From contig JAJEKB010021384.1 of NCBI GenBank assembly GCA_022393335.1, positions 1,518,209 through 1,582,208 on the forward strand: a DNA stretch of 64,000 nucleotides. Direction: 5' to 3'. This DNA comes from Macrotrachela quadricornifera. Lineage: Eukaryota > Rotifera > Eurotatoria > Philodinida > Philodinidae. A program made the position numbers and the translations under genes. This document shows positions 34,976-48,444 of the stretch, piece after piece. The number at the start of each line of letters is the position of its first letter. The stretch's first letter is position 1. Below the pieces are notes generated by a model. The model was given only the letters and a program-made list of their open reading frames with translations, ran no database searches and had not been told where the DNA came from.

Positions 34976-37017
34976 CTAACAAAAATAAGCTGATAATAAT
35001 GGAAAATAGTCATAAACATCTTTTGAATAAACTATTGGTTTTTCGACAATTAATTGTTTTACTCGTGCACAATTACGTTGTATTTGAATTCTTGTAAAAT
35101 TGTCTGTTACTTTTTCTAAATCTTTGTATGTGATTTTTAATTGTGTCAAACAAGGTAAATGTGTTTTTGTTTCATTGAGAAATTGTTCGATATAATAAGT
35201 ATGTGCATCTCTAATATCAATTGAAATCAAATGAGGATATTCAATAATTGAATAGCAGTCTTCTTTGACAAGTTCAAAATTATAAGTTTTCCAAAATGGT
35301 GATTCAGTATTCCAAAGGATCAAATATTTAAGAAATGGAAAAGCACCAGCAAGTCGAACGAAAAATTCATGCTGAAATGGATCAAAATCCCATAATTTCA
35401 AGTGAGTAACAGAATTAAATACAATATGCGGAATGTTATTTGTCATGTCATTGAGACGATGAAATTTAAATGGAATTGAAAAAATACGACATATTATATG
35501 AATATCAGCAGCATAATCTACCATACAAAATATTTGTTGATGATTTTTAATATTTTTGAAAGTTGATTGAATATCATCGATAGATACATGAATAATTGAA
35601 TTATTAATAATAGTTTCACAATCAATATAAAATGTAAATGTATGAAGTTGTAGCATATGAATAAGAATTTCATTATTAAGATCAGTACCAGTAATAAATT
35701 TCGGTCCATCTATTATATGAATATATAAAGTTAATTCTTCGAGATTTAACATTCGACGAAGAAGAGGTAGAACAAATATATCATATCCTCTTGTTTCTTT
35801 ATAACAAATTAATGAAAAATGTTTTAAAGTAGGTAGATCATTCTGAAACAAAATAAAAAATTATCTTTAAATGTTGATCTAACAAATTGTCATATAAGCA
35901 TTGGTGAACAATTCATAGTGACATTCACAGAAAAGGCGGAATGATTGGACGGCACCATAATAGCTAATGAAACCTTAGTTTTTAAAAATAATTCGTTCTT
36001 CTTTAATCATTGATGGTTAGACGACGTCCACAACCCTGATATCCCCTACCCTACTGATGCCATTTATAATTCAAGAAAATAATCGAATATTATTTAAGAA
36101 TGGATTTCTCTTCTTTTTTTAATAACATTCGATAAAATTCATTAGAAAAATCTCAGAAAATTATTAGTTAAAGATTCTATTTGGAAGTATGCACTCACCA
36201 TTTTATAACGCCTTGATATCGTATCAAGAATATACCCAACTTCAACGATGAATGTCGTTAATTGTTTGAGACGACCATCAAGTAAAAGAAGAACGTCAAG
36301 AAAAGTAAATACATTAATACATAATTAAGTAAGTGCCGAAGAGAAACAAGTACTTGATGGTGATTTATATAAGCATAAACGTGGATAATTGCTGTCAGAT
36401 GGTAGCACAATAGTCAAATGCCTTAGATTTTCAAAGAAACCAAAGATAATTCTATAAACACTGTTAGTATAGTCTTCTTCTTTTATTTCAATATTGTTTT
36501 CATTAATGGTAAGAATCAGATCGGTTATTTGTTGTGTATAAATATGTTGAAAGCGAGAATTATCTAAATTAAGTAATATTATTAAATATCATCTCATTGA
36601 TTTATCAAAACATCAAAATACGAATTTCTTACTCGCAAAATAACGTGAAACAATTGTTTGATTGAAATTATAAAGTTTAAGTGTAGAAAGATTAGGATAG
36701 TAACCAGCATTAAGGATACATTCCATTGAAATAGTTTCAACACTGAGCGATTTAACACTGTGATGAATTCGAGGTAGTATTGAAACACAAAATCGTTCTA
36801 ATATTGAGTCAGAAATTGAACAAATCTGTTCAGTTGATTGTGATATGGAAACAAAATTAAGAATATTACTGAAGATTTCTTCTTGTGCTATAATGTCAAG
36901 TCGTTGATTATTAATACCCAGAAAAGAATAAAGAACATCAATGTTGGCAAGTTTCTTGAGTATGAGAAGTATTATTTCATTAGGTAAATCCAGAAGATGA
37001 ACATTATGTTGATTCAT
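34976..37017 (-). pseudogene. F-box protein gene, 3 exons, one in-frame stop
   Basis: Exons 37017-36633, 36563-36199 and 35842-34976 join in frame to 539 codons including the stop. The N-terminal F-box shows LLDLPNEIILLILKKL. The rest has loosely leucine-rich stretches without a clear repeat (for example LDGRLKQLTTFIVEVGYI and HIVFNSVTHLKLWDFDPFQ), as in many large F-box families. Such proteins usually bring targets to SCF ubiquitin ligases. A TAA at 36325-36327 interrupts exon 2 (ALT-stop-LCINV), so the product would end after about 208 residues. All splice sites look sound, which suggests recent loss, a variant allele or a base error. The giant element ends 58 bases past its stop codon. Confidence 0.72.
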
Positions 37018-37029
37018 TTTTGAATGTCA

Positions 37030-38740
37030 TTGTAATGCTTGTCATAAAACAATATATATACAAACACTTATTTATTCATTCATTCTTCTCACACACACTC
37101 TTTTCTCATTGGAGAGGAAAAGGGAAAAGATTGACCTAGCTGAACGAAAAAAAAAAATAATATTGATATATAGTCGATTGTGTTCATTGTGTCGTTAATT
37201 ATTACAGAGAAATAGAAAAAAGACGTTCAATTAGTAGAAGAAAAAAATGACTTAATTAAAATGCAATTAAAGCATTCTCTTAATTATTTGAACTAGTCAT
37301 GATTATTTTCAAATAATTACATAGATCGAGTTCAATGTTTTAGGGATCAAATCGGCTGACAGTTGTACTCTGTGACCCTATCTATCACAGGCTGAACTAA
37401 AGACTTCAACTCTCTTTTAGATCGTGTTTAACAAAGGATAAAGTCGATATTCAATATGGAATAATGAAGTTCGCAGCCACCGTGCCACCCTTAAGATTAT
37501 CAGGAGGAACAATCCAGCAGTAGATCCTATTGTATCTGACTGTGGAATTTGATTGGATATCTTTCGGATTCCAATCAGATTTTGTAGAATTCGTAGGATC
37601 CTATTGCATTCGAGACGAATTGACTTAACTGAAAGGGTCTTGAGTCACATTTTGTGCACAATCAGACAAATATACTAAATATTTGTATTGAAATTTATAT
37701 CTTGAGTCCTGACCCATACATAAATTGTTGTTTGTTTTCTGATCCTCTTCGAGTTATTTCTATAAAATACTAATCAAATTTTTTTTTCAAAATTTTCTCT
37801 TCGAACGTGGTGTCTAATGATTGTAGACCCTTAATTAATAACACAATTTCCTCATAGATTCTTATCATTATTTCCATTGACATGAATTCGAATTAACTAT
37901 AATTTTTTATTTAAAATATATTTAATATTGGTAATTATTTTAAAAATCTTCTTTACATTCAATAATATTTTGTAAACGGATACAAGATATTTTTACAATA
38001 TTACAGTTAAATTTAACAACAAATATTTTATTAACCCGATAACATATTCAAGTATACAATCAATTTTGAGTTGTAACTATATACATCATAAAAAATATTT
38101 TGAGCTAAAATTTTTTAAATAGTAACTAATGCAAGAGTCTTGACACTAGAATCTGATCTATATATCAAACATATATTTTAGAATTAAAACTTTTGATTTA
38201 TAAATAGTTTAAAATTGATCAACTCTAAACGGATCAAAAAGGCCTTGTAACCACCTCTAAATTTTACAGTTTTGTTTGCGCGCTGTTAGATTATCAAGCA
38301 ATCCGAATGCTCTATCTTGGAAAAAGGTTTGGGCTCAAACTAATACTGCCATTCGTAGTCGTGAGTCAATTTCTATTTCGTAAAAATTATCTGAAAAGCT
38401 ATATCTAATTGGCTATTCATAGCTGAATTTCATCATAACTTTGAGGCAAAATCAAGGTTGCAAGGCTTGCTCGATCCCTTCTGAGACGCATAATGTTGGG
38501 ATTCTTGTAAATCAATTGTAGTTGTGATCTATAGTTAACTTCTTAGAACAATTAATAATAAATCCAATTGTATGTAGTCTTTCAACAAATATATATCTGA
38601 TCATGTTTATTCTGTAAAAAAATGAGAAAAGAAAAATAAGTTCTTGTTGAGTACAAAAAAAAAGAAAGACAGAAAAATATCTGAATAAGTTAAGTAATAT
38701 CTATATAATTAAAAAAACAATAATAATAATAACAAAATAA
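37030..38740. other. intergenic stretch, no gene seen
   Basis: No open frame with a recognisable domain and no clear repeat. There is a moderately GC-richer patch at 37440-37640, but I could assign nothing to it. Confidence 0.5.
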
Positions 38741-38764
38741 TTGAAGATCATATTGATAATTTAA

Positions 38765-41694
38765 AAGGTTTTGTTTTCATTCTATCGAATTGATCTTCGA
38801 TATCATTTATTGATAATTGTATATTAAAAAGTAATGAACGAAGAAGATTATTTTCACGGTATATTTCATCATCATATGTTGACATTTTAATAATATTTAT
38901 TTGATGATATTGTTTTTATCTAATGTTATTGATTTCGTTATTATGATTAATGAATTAAATTTATTTACAATCATATTAAAATGATTTATTTTATTCGATG
39001 GAATAGAAAATGTTTGTTTCAAATATATTTGTATTTTGTAAAAACTAAAATAATAATTCTTAATAAATTAAACAATAATTTGTTGGAATATTATCATAAA
39101 TTGGTATTGGTAGTGAACTATTACAATAAGCATTAAGTAATGAAAGACATGTTTGATAAAGTGATAAAAACTATGATGGAAAATTATTTATTGGATTTCG
39201 TTTTAAATATATATTTAAAAAAAAAAAAAAAATTCGAAAATCTTAAGAAAACAAACTTCGTTTTGCCCTATATTTGTTTATCATTAATAAAATGTCGATA
39301 GATTTGTATAATTGTTGGTACAAGAATAGTTCGTAAAAGATTTATTATTGTTGTTGTTTTAGTTATTTTAATTTGTTGAATTATTTGTTGAGATATAATT
39401 TAACATGATGTATCATATGAATGAATTGATATTGATAAAAGTGAAAGTAAATTTATAAAATCAGTTATTGATGGTATTGGATTATTTGTTTTAAATATAT
39501 TTGAAAGTAATTCATGTATAAGTACAAGTAAAAAACTTGAATTAATATTACCTATTGATAATATTCCAATAAATTTAATAGCATCACGTATTCGTTTTGT
39601 ATCACGTAAATGACGTTTGAGTATATTATGAAAAAATTCATGAAAATATAAATGAATTTTTTTTTATCTTTGAAATTATTTAATAAATAAATAATATCAT
39701 CATATTCTTGTTTTGTATTCATTGGAAAAAATTGTTCAAGAAATTTTTTATATTCAAATAATTATCGGATTGTTAATATTAATTCATATGTTATTGTATT
39801 ATCAGATGATAAACGAAGTAATTGATGAAGAAGATATTTTGTATTAAAATCAATTTTATTTGGAGTTTTTAATAACCAATCGATCAGAAGAAATATTTCA
39901 TTATTAAGATCATGAGGAATTAAAGTTTCTTCAAGATGAATTAATAAATGTGGAATATCATCAATTAATAAATCATATTTATGATTAATAGGAACAAGAA
40001 ATTCTTCCACAGAAACATAATTGCCTAAAAATGAAATTATTTTATTTATTTGCATAACTATTAATACTAAGAAAAAAACACTATGATCGACTTCTGGAAT
40101 GATCTAACGAGAATGTATCAAAAATTTATATTAAAATAAAATTTTTATAAGTAAAAATTGATGAAGATGGGATGATTTCGATTAGAAGTCATCTGTTCCT
40201 CCTATGATAATTAAAAGTTAAACAATGAATTTTTTCTTTTTTCGTAAGTTATTAATATTTGATTAAATATAATATCTTCTAATGGTTAACTATTATAAAA
40301 TTTAATAAACAAACCTTGTTCAGATCATGTTTAATGAATAACCATGATAATCATTTTTTAAACCATTAATCCATGTTTCAAATATTTTTCATATATGAAT
40401 CATTGTTATTTCATTAATATCAACATTATAATAAACTGTTGGTGTTAATATTATAATATCATAAACTAATATTAATTTATAACCATCACATATAAAATCA
40501 ATTTCATGTTTACATTCATTATTCATTCGAACAATTTTATAGAAAAATGATTTTATTTAATTATTTTCTGATAAATCAAATATATGTTTTTCTTTATAAT
40601 ATGTTATTGTTTCTTTTCCATCTTAATATGATGATGATGGTAAATTAAGAAATAATTTTGCTATTGTTGATGGATGTTGATCAGTAGTGTTTGACCAAAT
40701 AAATTCTCGTCGAAATTGACATGATTCAAGTAGAATTAAATTTGAAATTTTTAATTCAATTTCATTTGGATCAAGTTGAAGTGATTTTGAAACACAAAAT
40801 TTTTTAAGAAATGCTTCAATTTTTGTTGTCCATTAAGAATTTAATATATGAAATGAATTTGTTGGTATTTGATAAGCTGATAGTTGAAACTAAATAAAAA
40901 ATTTCATTTAATCTTTAAACAGGAATGGAGAATTTGCCCATAGGTTGGTATAGCGTTCACAGGAAAAGCGAGAGAAACTTGAAGAAGGCAAATTGAAGTT
41001 TTGAAAAGAAGATTTAAAGTGAATTACTGTTTGATGAGATCTCTTCCGTCTTTCTGTAGATAACAATCGAATCTCCGACCTACACAGTCTTATTTTGATA
41101 AAACATGAGGGTAAACATCAACTTCAATTGAAGATCATTTCAGTATTGTATAGTATATAATAAAAAGATTTTTCGTGAATTTCTCATTAGGCTAAAATTT
41201 GACAAAAAGGGTTAAAAAGCCGAATGAAATTTTCTTAACATCAGGAACAAACTGATCACTAAAATAGACTATCTGAAGAGTTAAATAAATATATCATACT
41301 GAAATTTCATCAACAATATCAATTTTCATATTTAATGATTCAGCATTTCGTATAATTCTTCTTGCTTCTTGTTTATTCAATGGTAATGATAAACATTTTT
41401 GATGTCCATTAATTAATAACATTGGATCATCGATGATTCCTATTTGTTCACTTGCACACCATTGTGGAAGAATAGGTGGATTATTTGATGTTAATGCAGT
41501 ATCAAATAAACGAAGACATTCACGAAAATGAACGGGTTGTGGTGCTAATTCATCTTGATCCTCATCCTCATCATCTATATTTAAACTATAATAAGAAATC
41601 GAATATTTTTGTGTATTTTTTTATTGCCTGTTGTATTATATTCATCATAATCAGTTGTATCATCATCAAACTCTTCTTCGTCACTATTACTCAT
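38765..41694 (-). pseudogene. degraded gene, acidic N-terminus and helical middle, family not identified
   Basis: A likely ATG at 41694 starts an acidic stretch (MSNSDEEEFDDD); after a short intron with a GC donor an exon encodes ILPQWCASEQIGIIDDP and CLSLPLNKQEARRII. Further in-frame pieces with stops lie at 40890-40330, an open piece of 97 codons at 40055-39762, then a shifted piece near 39640-39380 with RIRDAIKFIGILS, vaguely like a MIF4G-type helical repeat. A last piece (MSTYDDEIYRENNLLRSL) lies near 38887-38765. Several TAA/TGA codons and at least one shift break the frame. It looks like a once-real multi-exon housekeeping-type gene; I could not name it. Confidence 0.45.
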
Positions 41695-41849
41695 ATCTAT
41701 TTGAAAAATAAAATATATTCTATCAAAAAATCCAATTGGAATTCTCTCGGCTTTTTTTTATTTAAAATAAAAACACAACAATTTAACAACAAAAAAACGT
41801 TGCCGGAATGTTTCTTGATTAACATAATTTTTATTTCATTCACATATTT

Positions 41850-42667
41850 TTAAAAAATATCATCAATTTCTTCTTTTGTAAATAAACGATAACCATTTCT
41901 ATCAACTGTTGCCATTTCAACATTTGTTGCATTTAATTTTTCTTCCACAAGTTGTTTAAGTATTGTTAATATATGTTTACATGATTCCGATAATTTCATT
42001 GATTTATGATAAACATCTTGAAGTGTTTGATCAGCACCTTCACTACCTGAACCAATAGCTTTTACATCATATTCTGTATATGTACCTGATGGATCAAGAT
42101 GAACTAAATGTGGACCATTTTCATCACAACCAGCAAATAAAAGTGCAACACCAAATGGACGTGATATAGGTGCAACTTCATCTGAATCATCACTAAATGC
42201 TAATGCCATATTTGATACAGATTGTATTATAGATTCAATTGTCATACGTTCGTTATGTGTAAACCAATGATTTTGTGCTTCAACACGTGCTTTATCAATT
42301 AATGTTTTAGCACCAGCAATTAAACCAGACATTGCACAACCACAACTAGATAAGAAAAAACGAAAAAATTCTTTTTTTTTAAGGAAAAACAAACGAACTG
42401 TGTATCAATTTCAACAATTTTTTTAATACTACGAGGTTCAATAAGTACAGATGTAATACGTTTTTCTGTAGCTAATACAACGCCTAAATAGATAATTTTT
42501 AAGAAAATCTATTTTATCCGAATAATTATCTAACCTTCTTGTGTCACAATTCCAATTGCTGTTGTACCAAATTTAATAACTTCAATAGCATATTCAACTT
42601 GAAAGAGACGACCTTCAGGTGAAAATGTATTAACACCTCTATCATATTCACTTCTTGTCATAAACAT
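41850..42667 (-). CDS. PSMA5: 20S proteasome subunit alpha type 5
   Basis: Exons 42667-42535, 42483-42399 and 42345-41850 join in frame to 238 codons (237 residues), close to the usual 241. The start [20 protein letters not shown] is the alpha-subunit signature, followed by [41 protein letters not shown] and [12 protein letters not shown] are characteristic of alpha-5. The protein is a structural subunit of the outer ring of the 20S core in cytosol and nucleus. The conserved sequence and open frame contrast with the decayed genes on both sides, which suggests this copy is under selection. Confidence 0.95.
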
Positions 42668-43911
42668 TTTTATATTTTAATCTATAATCACAATGAAAGA
42701 GGAAAAAAAGAAAAACTTTTTATGTGTTATTCTACAACATTGACAAATAATCCTTTCTTGTTTTTTTTGTTTAATGTAAATTATGTACAAACAAAAATAA
42801 GCATATAATAAATGATAAAATAAATAAGAAAAGCAACGGATAGATATTTATGATTGATGAACTTTATTAGGAAATTTCGGTATCGGTGGTGAATTAATCC
42901 AATTAACATTAACACTTGATATACGTAAACGAAGTTTGGGTGCATATACACGTATATCACCTAATTTAAGACCATGTTGTTCTTTTAATTGAGATATTAT
43001 ACGTATACTTAATTTTGATGGATCTTCTTGATGATGTTGAGATGGTGGACAACTTACATAAATAAATAGATAAATTCATTATTATCTTAATAATAAAATA
43101 TTTGTTATCCTCTTCGTGCTGGTACTCGTATCGTTTGTTGATATTCTTCTTCTTGTTGTATATCATAATCTTCATCATCATCTTGATGTCGTTTATAACG
43201 ATTTCGTTGAATATATTCATCTTGATTAATTCTATTACGTTTTTTAATTTGTTGTTGATTATCATCTTGATTATCATAATATCGTTTTATATTATTTGTT
43301 CATTTATAATCTTGTATTGATGTTGTATTATGAAATTGTAAACGATTATCTTCATCAATTATTTCTTCACCACCATGATTTCCAATTAAATTTGATGATG
43401 AATCAATAGTTGCATCTTGTAATAACATTTTTTTTGATTCAGATAATTGTTCATAAAAACTTGGTAACATATTTCCAATATATGATGATTTACTATTTGT
43501 TGATTTATGTGAAGATATTATTGATGGTTGTTGTTGTTGTTGATGTTTAATTGGTGATGACATAGATTTTGTTATCGGTTCATTATCTTCATCATCTTCT
43601 AACATATCCATTTCAGTAACTGTTGGAGCAATATCATCATCAAGTTCATCATCCATTAATGATGGACGATAACGTTGTGAACCTGTTGGTCGAGTTATTG
43701 TACGTTTTGTTGATTTTGAATGATGAAAATTACCTCCATCTTCTTCATCAAAATCATCATCTAATTGACGAAATGTTACACGTTTTAATGGATATTGACG
43801 TGGTGGAATAGGACGATGTATTCCAGTATAAGATATTGAATTTGTCAGACGAGAAGGAATTACAGGACGAATCTAAAATTTTAATTTGCAAAATAAATAA
43901 TAATAAAAAAC

Positions 43912-44052
43912 CTAACAGGTGCACCATAAAAAAGAACTAAGGTCTCCATAATTTTTTTCATTGAAAAATTGTGGGGGACTAGGGGAAATTTTTTAGCTTC
44001 TGCTCAATCTAATACGGAGACCTTCATTGTTTATGATGCACCCGTTATAATT
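43912..44052. mobile_element. short MITE-like element in an intron
   Basis: About 140 bases with imperfect inverted ends of about 35 bases: AACAGGTGCACCATAAA with AAGGTCTCC on the left, and the reverse complement AACGGGTGCATCATAAA with AAGGTCTCC on the right. It encodes nothing. Its family is not known to me. Confidence 0.65.
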
Positions 44053-44221
44053 TACGTTTTGTTGTTGTTGTTATTTTAAACGTCGATCAATAATTCCAAT
44101 TGCTAATGGATATTTGACAGGTGTATCATCATCAGCAAAATTATAATGACGATAATTATTGACTAGAGTTGAACTAAATGTTAATTGTGATGGTAATAAT
44201 GCAAGTGGTGCACGATCACGT

Positions 44222-44385
44222 TGTGACAGATTTCATCCGTCATTGTTTCTCATGCCGGTCATGGGGCTACGTCTCGGCCACATTACGAATCGATCATATT
44301 CTTTCCTCTCTTCGTAGCTATATATACTGATGTTTGTGTATTGTTTCCTCAGTCAATAGACTCACGGATCTCGTTGCCCGTTACA
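44222..44385. mobile_element. solo LTR of a retrotransposon, 164 bases
   Basis: The segment begins TGTGACAG and ends CCCGTTACA (the TG...CA rule) and is flanked by a 5-base duplication CACGT at 44217-44221 and 44386-44390. It has a TATATA stretch near 44321 and is less AT-rich than its surroundings. Removing it and one CACGT restores the reading frame of the surrounding gene, which shows that it is an insertion. Confidence 0.82.
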
Positions 44386-44555
44386 CACGTCCTGTTACTG
44401 TACGACGTGTGTTTATACGCATAAATACTTCATATGGATCATAATCATCATTGATTTCTTGTGATGAATCATTTATATCAATTGAATCAACTGCAAGACA
44501 AAGATCAAAATTTAAATCACTATATGGATTATAATCATTTTCAGTTGTTGACATA

Positions 44556-47500
44556 TAGCGGCGTAGCCACAGGTGGGCTGGGGTGGGCTGAGACCACCTG
44601 AAAAATATTTGAGCCCACCCAGAAACGATATTCAGATGTTTTATAGAAAACTTGTGATATAAGATATGAAAGATATCAGATCATATTGTCTTTTGAAATA
44701 TAAGGGTGTCAATCAAATTGTTTAGCGATTATCACTTGTCAGATAACGGTACCTTGTTGACCATGTTCTGTCTTCATTTCTCATCGTTCGGTATATTCTG
44801 CATCTTTTCTCATTCTCTTTATGTGCTTTTCTCATATGTTCTTCATGCTCTCTTTCCATACGATATCATCTATCGAGTGCATCCATTGTGACTTCGTTCT
44901 TCGGATAATATCATTCAGTAAGTTATTAGATGATAGTTTGTGCATCTCTATTCGCTTTCTTTTTGTATATATGTTCTTGTCATTTTTCCTCCAGTTCAAG
45001 TGGTATTTCCCTTTCGTTCTTCATTTTTTGTTTCTTCTCATACATGTCATATATATTTGGATTTTTCCATTCCTACGTATCACGTATCTTTGGTCTTTTC
45101 CTTTCTTTCTCTGTGTCATCTTTTTATATGTGTTATATCTAATGGAATTTGTCCCTATCAACCGATGGACATTTCCTAATGATGTGTAATCCAAAACCCT
45201 ATATATAGCTTAAATTTTTTCATAAATAAACTTAAGCATGATACACATTCATATCCAATTATAATCTAGTCGACAATCTAGAGTTGGCCATTCAACAAGG
45301 TACGTTTTCTTCATACAATATCATATCATTTACTAGGTTCTTTCTTCTCGTATGATATCAATCATTGTCTTTTCTATCTCCCTCTTAATTTTCTGTTTTC
45401 GTTATGCCTATATAAGGCATCGTTATACTCATAATAAAATGGTTTGTTTCGAAGATCAAGCAAGTAACTACTTTCAAATGCAGCCTGATAAACGCAGGAC
45501 TATTCAGTCATATTTTTCCTCGAACAAAAAACCACGTAACGAAGAAGAAGAACGATCAGATTCCAAAACTAACATCTCATCATCACCATCTCAGATTCAA
45601 AATCATCCTTCTTCCTCACCTGATCATCAAATTTCTTTTGATCTGTCAGACATATCTTCTTGTCCTTCTGTCAGTTTATCTACTTCTTTGAACGAAGATT
45701 TACAAACAAAATCAATTCCAAATGATATTAGTTTGTCTTGCAATTATGATGCTGTTCAACCTAAATTGAAATCTTATCCTTTAAATTATAAAAATCGTTC
45801 CTTTCAATCTAATTGGTTTCAGAACAGACCTTGACTTGAGTATTCTGTTCAAAATGACACTGCTTTTTGCTTTTACTGTCGACATTTCTCTGCAAATAAA
45901 TTGAATGTTGGTGATGTGTTTATTTCATCGGGGTATAACAACTGGAAACGTTATACAAGCTACATCGTGGAACAAACACAACTGTTATTGATAAATTAGA
46001 CTCTGGTCGTGCACAAAAAATCCGTCGTAATCGTGATCGTCTTATTAAAATTTGTTCAACTGCACACTTATTAGCAAAACAGATTATTTCATACAGGGGT
46101 CACGAAGAGCAAGAGAGGTATGTACGACGAATTCAGCTCATTGATAGAGACCTGTGCTTAAAGAACATGAAGGAGCAAAAAGACATGAGCTAAGTAGTTG
46201 TGAGAAATAAACGCGAGATCACTAGGAGATCAACGACCTTTCTATTCATGATGTATTTGTATATTCTTACTTTCTTATATAAAAGCACAAGTCGTGGCAA
46301 CTTTCTCGAAGTGTTGAATTGGGCAGCAGCAACAAATCCAGTTGTGAAGTCCATTCTCGATGATAGCTCAAGCAATGCGACATATTTGAGTCCGCAAGTT
46401 CAAAACGAATTTATTCATATTCTAGCTGATGAAACTAGAAAAAAAATTTCGTTGATGGTGAGCCATGGTTTTTGACTATTTATTCTCGCTATTATTCTTT
46501 ATCCTCTTTTTAGTTAAACAATCAGAACTATGCGTTAATGGCTGATGAAAGTCGCGATATAAGCGGCACACAGCAACTATCTATTGTTATTCGATTTTTG
46601 CCTGATCTACAAAGTAGTGTAATTGAAAGTTCAAATGTTGTCCATGAGTTTTTCCTCGGCTTCATTCCATTACAAGAATTTGACGCTGCAACACTATCGA
46701 CCAAAATTGTTGAATTCCTAGATAGATTGAAAATCACTCTAGAGTCATGCATTTGTTTATGCTTTGATGGGTATGCTTTTCTTCTCTTTAGCCTTATAAA
46801 TCCTTAACTTTTAAAAATCCTGTTTTATTCTGATGATTTCAGAGCAAGCGTTATGTCAGGTTGTAGTGCAGGAGTTCAAGCCTTGTATAAGAAAAGATCA
46901 TATGCCGAATGCGATATACATTCACTGCTCAGCATATCGCTTGAATCTAGTTATGAACGACACATGCAAAGCTGTAGTTTATATCTCTGATTATTTCTCA
47001 ATTGTTGCCAGTATTCATTCGTTTTTCACTGAATCTGGTGTCACTAACTCATACTTTAAACAAGCACAACAAAAATTGGATTTAGGTATTTATTTTGTTG
47101 AGTTTCTCTGGGAAATTTAACTAATGTCACTTCCTCTGTATTGTGGAGTTGATTCTTCAACATTGAAATTGTGGGCCATCACTCGTTGGGATAGCAGATG
47201 GAAGTCGATTGATGCAATAATTAAAAATTATCCTGCAATTGTGAAAGCTTTACAAGATCTCAGCGAAGAAAATAGTGGTAAAAGATCTATAAATGCTGGT
47301 GGCTTGTTAATACATGTCAGAAAATCAATATTTATTATCACTTATTTCATCCTTCGAGAATTGTTCGGTTTAATGAAGGTGCTAAGCGACTATCTGAAAA
47401 GTCAGTTGATTTTTCTTTTCAAGTTGTACAAAAAAACTCTTCTCTGTTGTCTGATTTGAAGGTTCTTCCTTAGACTATGTACGAGGTGAACATCTCATTT

Positions 47501-48444
47501 CATCAATTATTCAACAAATAACTGATCTTCGTAAGAAAGAAGCATTTGACGAAATCTTTGATCAAATAAAAGAATTTTGCAATGCAAATGGTATTGATTT
47601 AGATCAATAGTATCATTCATGTCGTAAAACAACAGTTCCAGCTCGTTTCTAAGAATGTATAATTGAATCTACACTTGGCCAACGTGAAACTTTATCAACA
47701 TCAATAGATTTTATGAACAGAATTTATTTTCCTTTAATTGACTGTATGCTAGTGGAGTTACATGACAGATTTTCACTCAAAACATTATCATTAATGAAAA
47801 GTATTTCTACAGTGTACCCTGAAAGTGAAAACTTTCTTAACATTGATCAGGTAGATGAATTTTGTCGCCATGTCAATGTTGATTCAAGTGCGTTAAAAAA
47901 TGAATTCAATGTTATAAAGACAATGATCAAATCTCAAACAGTTAATGACATCATTCAATTTTTAAATGAATTGTTACCCTTTTCATGTGCCTTTCCACAA
48001 ACAATCAAAACGATTTCAAATGCTATAACAATGCCTATTTCACAAGTCACATGCGAGAGATCATTCAGTAAGCTAAAAATAATTAAGAATCATCTTCGTA
48101 ACTCAAGGACCGACGACCGTCTCAGTGATTTAACAATTTTATCTATTGAACCTGAAATTGATATTAAACTATGAACAAGTGATTGATGTGTTTTCAAGTC
48201 TTCATAAGAACGGTAGAATTTTATTACGTTAGTTTTTTTTATTGTTGTGTAAAAATAAACATTGTTAAAAAAACTCACGGTGTGTTTGAAGGCCTCATCG
48301 CAATAGAATATTAGTCATTCCGATATTATAAATAGTCTGAAATACTTTGCTAAAAAGCTGGAAAAAACTCACACTATCCTTTCCGAGTTGCTGAAAAGAG
48401 CCGGGCTGAGCCCACCCTGCTAAGAAATTCTGACTACGCCGCTA
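44556..48444 (+). mobile_element. hAT-type element, decayed
   Basis: The ends are inverted repeats, TAGCGGCGTAGCCA on the left and the reverse complement of TGACTACGCCGCTA on the right. Inside lies a decayed transposase gene. The expected 8-base target duplication is absent: the left flank is TTGACATA and the right flank CATCAAAT. The two flanks also belong to different genes. The region 44700-45420 before the transposase is T-rich and non-coding. Confidence 0.85.
45439..48174 (+). pseudogene. hAT transposase (ZMYM1/DUF4371-like), broken
   Basis: From ATG 45439 the N-terminus is serine-rich (MVCFEDQASNYFQMQ), followed by a TTF-type zinc-finger trace (AFCFYCRHF near 45875) after an in-frame TGA at 45835. 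ADESRDISGTQQLSIVIRF near 46540 matches the catalytic DE(S/T)xDIS block of DUF4371 proteins. The C-terminal dimerisation block SQVTCERSFSKLKIIKNHL lies near 48040-48100, ending at 48172-48174, with AATAAA about 85 bases beyond. Multiple stops and shifts (near 46000, 46190, 46850, 47460 and 47655) and short intron-like gaps prevent a full product. Confidence 0.85.

Larger units (their letters stand above)
42848..44554 (-). pseudogene. gene for an acidic, low-complexity protein, disrupted by a solo LTR and stops
   Basis: It starts at ATG 44554 with MSTTENDYNPYSDLNFDLC. The frame is interrupted by a solo LTR at 44222-44385; leaving out the LTR and one 5-base duplication, it runs on into DRAPLALLPSQLTFSSTLVN. 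A TAA follows RRLK near 44073, then an intron with a MITE. The next exon, from about 43872, has IRPVIPSRLTNSIS, acidic clusters, a glutamine run and lysine/arginine-rich parts, with a TGA near 43300. A final exon near 43053-42848 has IISQLKEQHGLKLGDIRVY. The composition suggests a nuclear scaffold or RNA-related protein, but I recognise no family. The hAT element lies one base before the ATG, so the promoter is gone too. Confidence 0.6.

Noticed and set aside
43102..43811. Plus-strand frames at 43102-43320 and 43623-43811
   Set aside because: They are antisense to the acidic-protein gene and reflect its low complexity.
44706..45189. Overlapping plus-strand hydrophobic frames
   Set aside because: Three frames are open at once in a T-rich stretch inside the hAT element; phenylalanine-rich translations are expected there and no domain is seen.
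46190..46752. Minus-strand frames within the hAT element
   Set aside because: Antisense to recognisable transposase sequence.
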